DNA of 64,000 nt from Terriglobales bacterium (GTDB lineage: Bacteria; Acidobacteriota; Terriglobia; Terriglobales; Acidobacteriaceae), in the NCBI GenBank assembly GCA_035487355.1, contig DATHMF010000104.1, positions 1 to 64,000 of the forward strand, given 5' to 3'. This document shows, piece after piece, positions 60,701 through 64,000 of this stretch. The notes below the pieces were generated by a model. It made no database searches, was not told the origin of the DNA, and saw nothing but the letters and a program-made list of their open reading frames with translations. The position numbers and the translations under genes were made by a program. Numbering within the stretch: the stretch's first letter is position 1; each line of letters starts with the position of its first letter.

Positions 60701-61338
60701 TCGGCCCATCCTCGCAGCAGTTGCGCTTTTAACTCCTGTCCAGCCCCTGTGCACTGTGCAATTACCTCTTGATAAGCGGCATCGGCGTCTTTCCACTGGC
60801 GGCCTTCTGCCAATATATCCGCAGCGTGAGAGAGCAACCACAAGCGCAACCATGCCGGGGCCGCACCATCTATCTTGCCGGCAGCAGTGTGCCAATGCTC
60901 AGCGGCTTGCGTCAGGTTGCCAGCTTTGGCTTGCTCCTGGCCTTCCTGGTAAAGCGAAAGAAGATCGGGTGGAAGATTCGGCCGGGTCTTGAGGCCCCAA
61001 TCACCAGGCGTAAATGTCCATGTCCGCTTCTCCGGGCCGCGCAGCCCTTCGAGCGTAACCGCACCACGCGGTCCCTGCTCGATCTCGATCTGGGAAACAT
61101 CGAACGGCGATTCAATTTGACCTTTGGCATCGCCCCGGACCCAACTCAGAAGGACATCTCCCTCCAGCAATCCTGCTTTTTCGGCCGCATAGTTCGCCGT
61201 GACTTTTTCAACCACTGCTCCTGGCTTATAGCCTGGCGAAGCGGCGGTTTGTTGCTGGCCGGCCGTAGTCTGGCCGATGGCCAAAAGAGTCAGCAATAAG
61301 AATTTTGTGGTTGAAATAGTCAGGTTGCGCAGCTTCAC
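57781..61338 (-). CDS. Secreted PDZ-TPR-CHAT protein 2 (caspase-like)
   Basis: A paralogue of the CHAT protein next to it, same order: signal peptide (LRNLTISTTKFLLLTLLAIG), PDZ (AVVEKVTANYAAEKAGLLEG), about ten 42-residue TPR units (SLINLGNVAQSRGEIDKAEQ and similar) and a C-terminal CHAT domain with VHFATHG and VVLSACETGLG (His and Cys 140 and 91 residues before the end). The last 140 residues are close to those of paralogue 1. The GTG at 61338 has AAGGGA six bases upstream and starts the signal peptide directly; an in-frame ATG at 61371 would add 11 residues. As the first minus-strand gene it may open the CHAT-sigma transcript. Confidence 0.92.
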   Translation of the reverse strand: MKLRNLTISTTKFLLLTLLAIGQTTAGQQQTAASPGYKPGAVVEKVTANYAAEKAGLLEGDVLLSWVRGDAKGQIESPFDVSQIEIEQGPRGAVTLEGLRGPEKRTWTFTPGDWGLKTRPNLPPDLLSLYQEGQEQAKAGNLTQAAEHWHTAAGKIDGAAPAWLRLWLLSHAADILAEGRQWKDADAAYQEVIAQCTGAGQELKAQLLRGWADTFRQRADWVNADKYYQQAAEESQKLSATSLTFADTLDRTGYSVTSRGDLTTAEKYFLQAIEIQQKLAPASLPLAKSFNGLGNVAKARGDLAKAEDFFRQAFVIREKLAPGSLDLAGSLINLGNVAQSRGEIDKAEQFYLQSLAIREKLSPESLDVSANLDNLGLVAWNRGDLAKAEEYHSKALAIEEKLAPGSLEVARSLSNLAIVASVRRDLVKAEEYNLQALAIREKLAPDSLLVASSLNNLAIVAENRGELAKAEKYSQRALAIKQKQAPNSLTLSSTFNSLGNIAYRSGDLAKSEDYHRQSLAIKEKLAPGSLDFAVSLSDLGVVVRARGDVKKAEEYYRQSLEIRQKLAPGSLDVADGLNNLADLLRDRGDLTQAEDDYRQVRAIEAKLAPESKEYAAVLADLAGIMLRKGELDAAAPLFEQALNALEGQTAHLGGSEDVRSNFRAKYLSYYQDYIDLLIRQKRPEMAFQVLERSRARTLLEMLAETHIDVHKGVDAALLERARSLQGDISAKYDRRIRLLGYKHTDQQIAAISQEIEKLLAAQKDLEEQILVSSPSYAALTQPQPLSATQAQQLLDDDTLLLAYSLGQERSYLFALTRDSLDAYPLPKRSQIETAARLAYKELSINNPVASHKSTTALSRMLLDAAAERLGKKRLVIVADGALQYVPFGALRTPQGGLLIAGHEIVNLPSASTLAVLRKETETRAPAPKQVAVLADPVFDSNDERLKPGTPNDPQKKDSSQNESNAAAAADDSATDLLTRSATDMGLMTKGVIYLPRLLSTRQEAKSILAAAPPGQGLAALDFDASRATAISPTLAQYRIVHFATHGLLNSTHPELSGLVLSLVNQQGKPQNGFLDLQDIYNLNLPADLVVLSACETGLGQQIQGEGLVGMTRAFMYAGAPRVVASLWRVPDRATSELMKQFYAAMLGEGLRPAAALRKAQVTLSKEKRWSAPYYWAGFTLQGEWK

Positions 61339-61559
61339 GGTGCATCCCTTACGTCGTCGCTGAAGTTCCACGCATTATAACCGCATAAATTCCCGTTTCC
61401 CACTGAAGCAGGATTAACGCGGTTTTTACATCCGCCGGTGGCGATCTCACATCTAAAATCAAGGCAAAGCGTCAGGCGCTTGCGTGCCATTTTCTGTGGA
61501 ATTACAGTAACCTTACCGCATTCTAAGATCATGCATAACCCGAATGAAGGAGATTCAAC

Positions 61560-62645
61560 ATGAAATCTGCCACTTATGCCACTTCAACTCCGGCGACGGT
61601 TCAAGCTCTTGGTTACGCTGCGGAGTCAGCACAGAGTGCGCTGTCACCGTTTTCTTTTCAGCGACGCGAGCCCTTGCCTCGCGACGTACAGCTTGAAATT
61701 CTCTACTGTGGCGTGTGCCACTCGGATTTGCATACCGTCCGCAATGAATGGCAGAACACGGTTTATCCCTGTGTGCCAGGCCACGAGATTGTAGGGCGCG
61801 TCACGAACGTTGGCTCTGAGGTCAAAAAGTTCAAGCTGGGCGACTTGGCCGCGGTCGGCTGTATGGTTGATTCCTGCCGCACCTGCCCAAGTTGCAAACA
61901 AGGCTTGGAGCAATACTGCGAAGTCGGCTTCACCGGCACCTACAACAGTGAAGACAAGCACCTGGGGGGAATGACCTACGGGGGCTACTCCAATCGCATC
62001 GTGGTCGATGAACACTTTGTGCTGCACATTCCAGACAAGCAGAACCTTGCCGGTGTGGCGCCTCTGCTGTGTGCCGGCATCACTACGTACTCGCCGCTCC
62101 GGCACTGGAAGGTGGGCAAGGGACAAAAAGTGGGAATCGTGGGACTCGGAGGTCTGGGCCACATGGGCGTAAAGATAGCCAACGCTATGGGAGCCTATGT
62201 GGTGCTCTTTACCACCTCGCCCAACAAGAAGGAAGATGGATTGCGTCTGGGTGCTCAAGAGGTGGTGGTATCAAAGAACCAAAATGAGATGGATAAGCAT
62301 CTCAACAGCTTCGACTTCATTCTCGACACGGTTTCGGCCCAGCACGATATCAACGCCTATCTGGCTCTGCTCAAACGCGATGCAACGTTGACGTTGGTGG
62401 GCGCTCCTCCCGAGCCGCCTGCGGTGCAGGCATTCAGCCTGGTTTTCAAGCGCCGGAGCTTTGCCGGCTCGCTTATTGGCGGCATTGCTGAGACCCAGGA
62501 GATGCTGGATTTCTGCGCTAAACACTCGCTCACCGCCGATGTTGAAGTGATACCCATTCAGCAGATCAACCAGGCGTACGAGCGCATGCTGAAGAGTGAC
62601 GTGAAATACCGCTTCGTCATTGACATGGCATCGCTGGCGAAATAG
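61560..62645 (+). CDS. Zinc-dependent NAD(P) alcohol dehydrogenase (YahK/CAD-like)
   Basis: A 361-residue medium-chain dehydrogenase reducing aldehydes to alcohols, probably with NADPH as in the YahK/cinnamyl-alcohol group. Catalytic zinc ligands are in YCGVCHSDLHTV and PGHEIVGRV; the structural zinc Cys set is in DSCRTCPSCKQGLEQYC; the nucleotide fold shows GIVGLGGLGHMGVK. AAGGAGATTC precedes the ATG by eight bases. It is divergent from the CHAT genes across a 190-bp gap and has no clear link to them. The substrate cannot be told from sequence. Confidence 0.93.
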   Translation: MKSATYATSTPATVQALGYAAESAQSALSPFSFQRREPLPRDVQLEILYCGVCHSDLHTVRNEWQNTVYPCVPGHEIVGRVTNVGSEVKKFKLGDLAAVGCMVDSCRTCPSCKQGLEQYCEVGFTGTYNSEDKHLGGMTYGGYSNRIVVDEHFVLHIPDKQNLAGVAPLLCAGITTYSPLRHWKVGKGQKVGIVGLGGLGHMGVKIANAMGAYVVLFTTSPNKKEDGLRLGAQEVVVSKNQNEMDKHLNSFDFILDTVSAQHDINAYLALLKRDATLTLVGAPPEPPAVQAFSLVFKRRSFAGSLIGGIAETQEMLDFCAKHSLTADVEVIPIQQINQAYERMLKSDVKYRFVIDMASLAK

Positions 62646-62747
62646 TACCGGGGCGTCCGCAGTGTTACAGTGCTTGTGGAGAAGGGGGGCAATTCCTTAT
62701 CATTGACTTCCGAAAATTGATAAACCCAATCCACGCCCTCGGAACAA

Positions 62748-63818
62748 GTGAATAAACTCGTGACCAGGCACAAAATTGCGGTAATTCCCGGCGACGGCAT
62801 CGGCAAAGAGGTTGTGCCCGAGGGCTTGCGCGTGCTCGACGCGGCGGCCACAAAATTCAATGTGGCTTTCGAGTGGCAGCACTTTGACTGGAGCTGCGAT
62901 TATTACCTCAAAAACGGTGCCATGATGCCGGCGGATTGGAAAGAGCAGATCGGCCGGCATGAAGCGATCTTCTTCGGCGCCGTGGGCTGGCCTACGCTGG
63001 TCCCCGACCACATCTCGCTGTGGGGCATGCTGCTCAAGATCCGCCGGGAATTTGATCAATATGTGAACCTGCGCCCCGTGCGCCTTTTCCAGGGAGTACC
63101 CTCGCCTCTGGCAAACCGCAAACCGGGTGAAATTGACTTCTACGTCGTGCGGGAAAACACCGAAGGCGAATACTCCAGCATCGGTGGCCGGATTTTTTCC
63201 GGAACCAGCCATGAAGTCGTGGTCCAAGAAAGCATATTCACGCGCCGGGGCACGGACCGCGTCCTGAAATTTGCCTTTGAACTGGCGCAGAAGCGCCCCA
63301 AAAAGCACCTGACCTCAGCCACGAAATCGAACGGCATTTCCATCTCAATGCCTTTTTGGGATGAGCGCGTTGCCGAGTTTTCCACAAAGTATCCGGCCGT
63401 GCGGGTAGATAAATTTCATATTGATATCCTGACTGCCCATTTCGTGCAGCATCCTGATTGGTTTGATGTAGTTGTGGCGTCCAACTTGTTCGGCGACATT
63501 CTTTCCGACCTCGGCCCGGCGTGCACGGGCACCATCGGCATTGCACCCTCGGGAAACCTGAACCCGGAAGGCGAGTTTCCATCGCTGTTCGAACCGGTGC
63601 ACGGCTCAGCCCCCGACATTTTCGGGAAGGGAATTGCCAACCCCATCGGCCAGATTTGGTCGGGCGCGATGATGCTCGACCATTTGGGACATCCCGAGGC
63701 GGCGGCCGCAGTCATGCGGGCCATTGAGATGGTTCTGGCCGAAGGCCCGCGCACGCCCGACATGGGCGGAAAGGCAACGACGGTCGAGGTGGGGAAAGCC
63801 GTGGCTTCTTCCATTTGA
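62748..63818 (+). CDS. Tartrate / D-malate dehydrogenase (isocitrate dehydrogenase superfamily)
   Basis: A 356-residue beta-decarboxylating dehydrogenase that oxidises tartrate to oxaloglycolate and often D-malate to pyruvate, using NAD and Mn2+. Landmarks: IAVIPGDGIGKEVVPEGLRV, the substrate-binding YVNLRPVRLFQGVPSP, the family-specific RENTEGEYSSIGGRIFSG, the metal/NAD region VVVASNLFGDILSDLGPACT and EPVHGSAPDIFGKGIANP. These fit the TtuC/DmlA branch better than LeuB. Translation starts with GTG at 62748. It is seven bases upstream of a tartrate dehydratase-like gene, which supports a tartrate role. Confidence 0.88.
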   Translation: MNKLVTRHKIAVIPGDGIGKEVVPEGLRVLDAAATKFNVAFEWQHFDWSCDYYLKNGAMMPADWKEQIGRHEAIFFGAVGWPTLVPDHISLWGMLLKIRREFDQYVNLRPVRLFQGVPSPLANRKPGEIDFYVVRENTEGEYSSIGGRIFSGTSHEVVVQESIFTRRGTDRVLKFAFELAQKRPKKHLTSATKSNGISISMPFWDERVAEFSTKYPAVRVDKFHIDILTAHFVQHPDWFDVVVASNLFGDILSDLGPACTGTIGIAPSGNLNPEGEFPSLFEPVHGSAPDIFGKGIANPIGQIWSGAMMLDHLGHPEAAAAVMRAIEMVLAEGPRTPDMGGKATTVEVGKAVASSI

Positions 63819-63825
63819 AACGATC

Positions 63826-64000
63826 ATGAAAATCGTTGACCTGCGTGAAATCGTTGTCCCCATAAAATCAGAGATCCGCAACGCCTATGTGGATTTCAGC
63901 CAGATGACGGTCAGCGTCGTCGCGCTGATTACCGATGTCATCCGTGAGGGCAAACCCATCGTCGGGTTTGGTTTCAATTCCAATGGCCGCTATGCTCCCA
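63826..64000 (+). CDS. D-tartrate dehydratase-like enolase-superfamily protein, 5' part
   Basis: Only the first 58 codons are in the window. The start MKIVDLREIVVPIKSEIRNA and the segment FSQMTVSVVALITDVIREGK, then GFGFNSNGRYAP, match the N-terminal capping domain of D(-)-tartrate dehydratase, a mandelate-racemase-type enzyme that converts D-tartrate to oxaloacetate. The catalytic barrel lies beyond the edge, so the activity cannot be checked. The seven-base gap after the dehydrogenase gene indicates one operon. Confidence 0.8.
   Translation, partial: MKIVDLREIVVPIKSEIRNAYVDFSQMTVSVVALITDVIREGKPIVGFGFNSNGRYAP

Noticed and set aside
54008..61338. Type III-E CRISPR (Craspase) component
   Set aside because: The CHAT proteins have signal peptides and PDZ domains, and no gRAMP/Cas7-11, Cas1/2 or array is in the window; only the protease-sigma logic is similar.

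Overview
The window looks like chromosomal DNA of a soil-type member of the Acidobacteriota (Terriglobia-like). The signs are two very large Oar-like TonB-dependent receptors with a carboxypeptidase-regulatory N-terminal domain and no SusD partner, a dense set of secreted plant-cell-wall glycosidases, DUF1579 and short zinc-ribbon proteins, a typical acidobacterial style of intergenic repeat, and moderately high GC. This is inferred from gene content; no marker gene such as rRNA is present.

Region 1 (1-2.6 kb) holds the 3' end of mtnA, an OsmC-type protein, a 65-residue zinc-ribbon protein, a small protein with a histidine-kinase-like dimerisation helix, and a secreted DUF1579 protein.

Region 2 (2.65-32.5 kb) is a pectin / rhamnogalacturonan-I / arabinan utilisation locus: pectin methylesterase fused to a decayed GH28 domain, GH127, secreted aldose epimerase, TonB receptor 1, L-rhamnose mutarotase, a regulator joining an IclR-type HTH to a sugar-binding domain, GH43, GH39, GH35, TonB receptor 2, CE12 rhamnogalacturonan acetylesterase, GH51 and a GHL6/GH42-like protein. 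Together they could de-esterify pectin, trim arabinan, galactan and xylose side chains outside the cytoplasm and import the products. A siroheme-synthase-N/HEAT-repeat fusion of unknown role sits inside the locus. Copies of one dispersed compound repeat lie at about 5.2 kb and 32.5-33.3 kb, on either side of most of it.

Region 3 (33.3-45.8 kb) starts with tRNA-Leu(CAG), followed by a co-directional group: a di-haem cytochrome c lipoprotein, a GMC flavoprotein oxidoreductase, a patatin-like lipase whose catalytic domain is split by a membrane bundle, a 1232-residue membrane protein of unknown function and a second small patatin. The middle three genes overlap by ATGA.

Region 4 (46.4-61.4 kb, all on the minus strand) is the most interesting part. 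Two tandem paralogous secreted PDZ-TPR-CHAT (caspase-like) proteins are followed by an ECF sigma factor that overlaps the second CHAT gene by ATGA, then a transmembrane zinc-finger anti-sigma factor, three TPR proteins (one an internally duplicated propeller-TPR protein), a small membrane protein and a degenerate sigma-like protein. A 31-bp motif aligns without gaps upstream of three of these genes or operons and is a candidate promoter or operator class for the locus. I propose a protease / sigma / anti-sigma signalling system, reminiscent in logic of TPR-CHAT (Craspase) control of a sigma factor in type III-E CRISPR, but envelope-located and without CRISPR.

Region 5 (61.5-64 kb) has a zinc alcohol dehydrogenase, a tartrate/D-malate dehydrogenase and the 5' end of a D-tartrate dehydratase-like enolase-superfamily gene, cut by the window edge.
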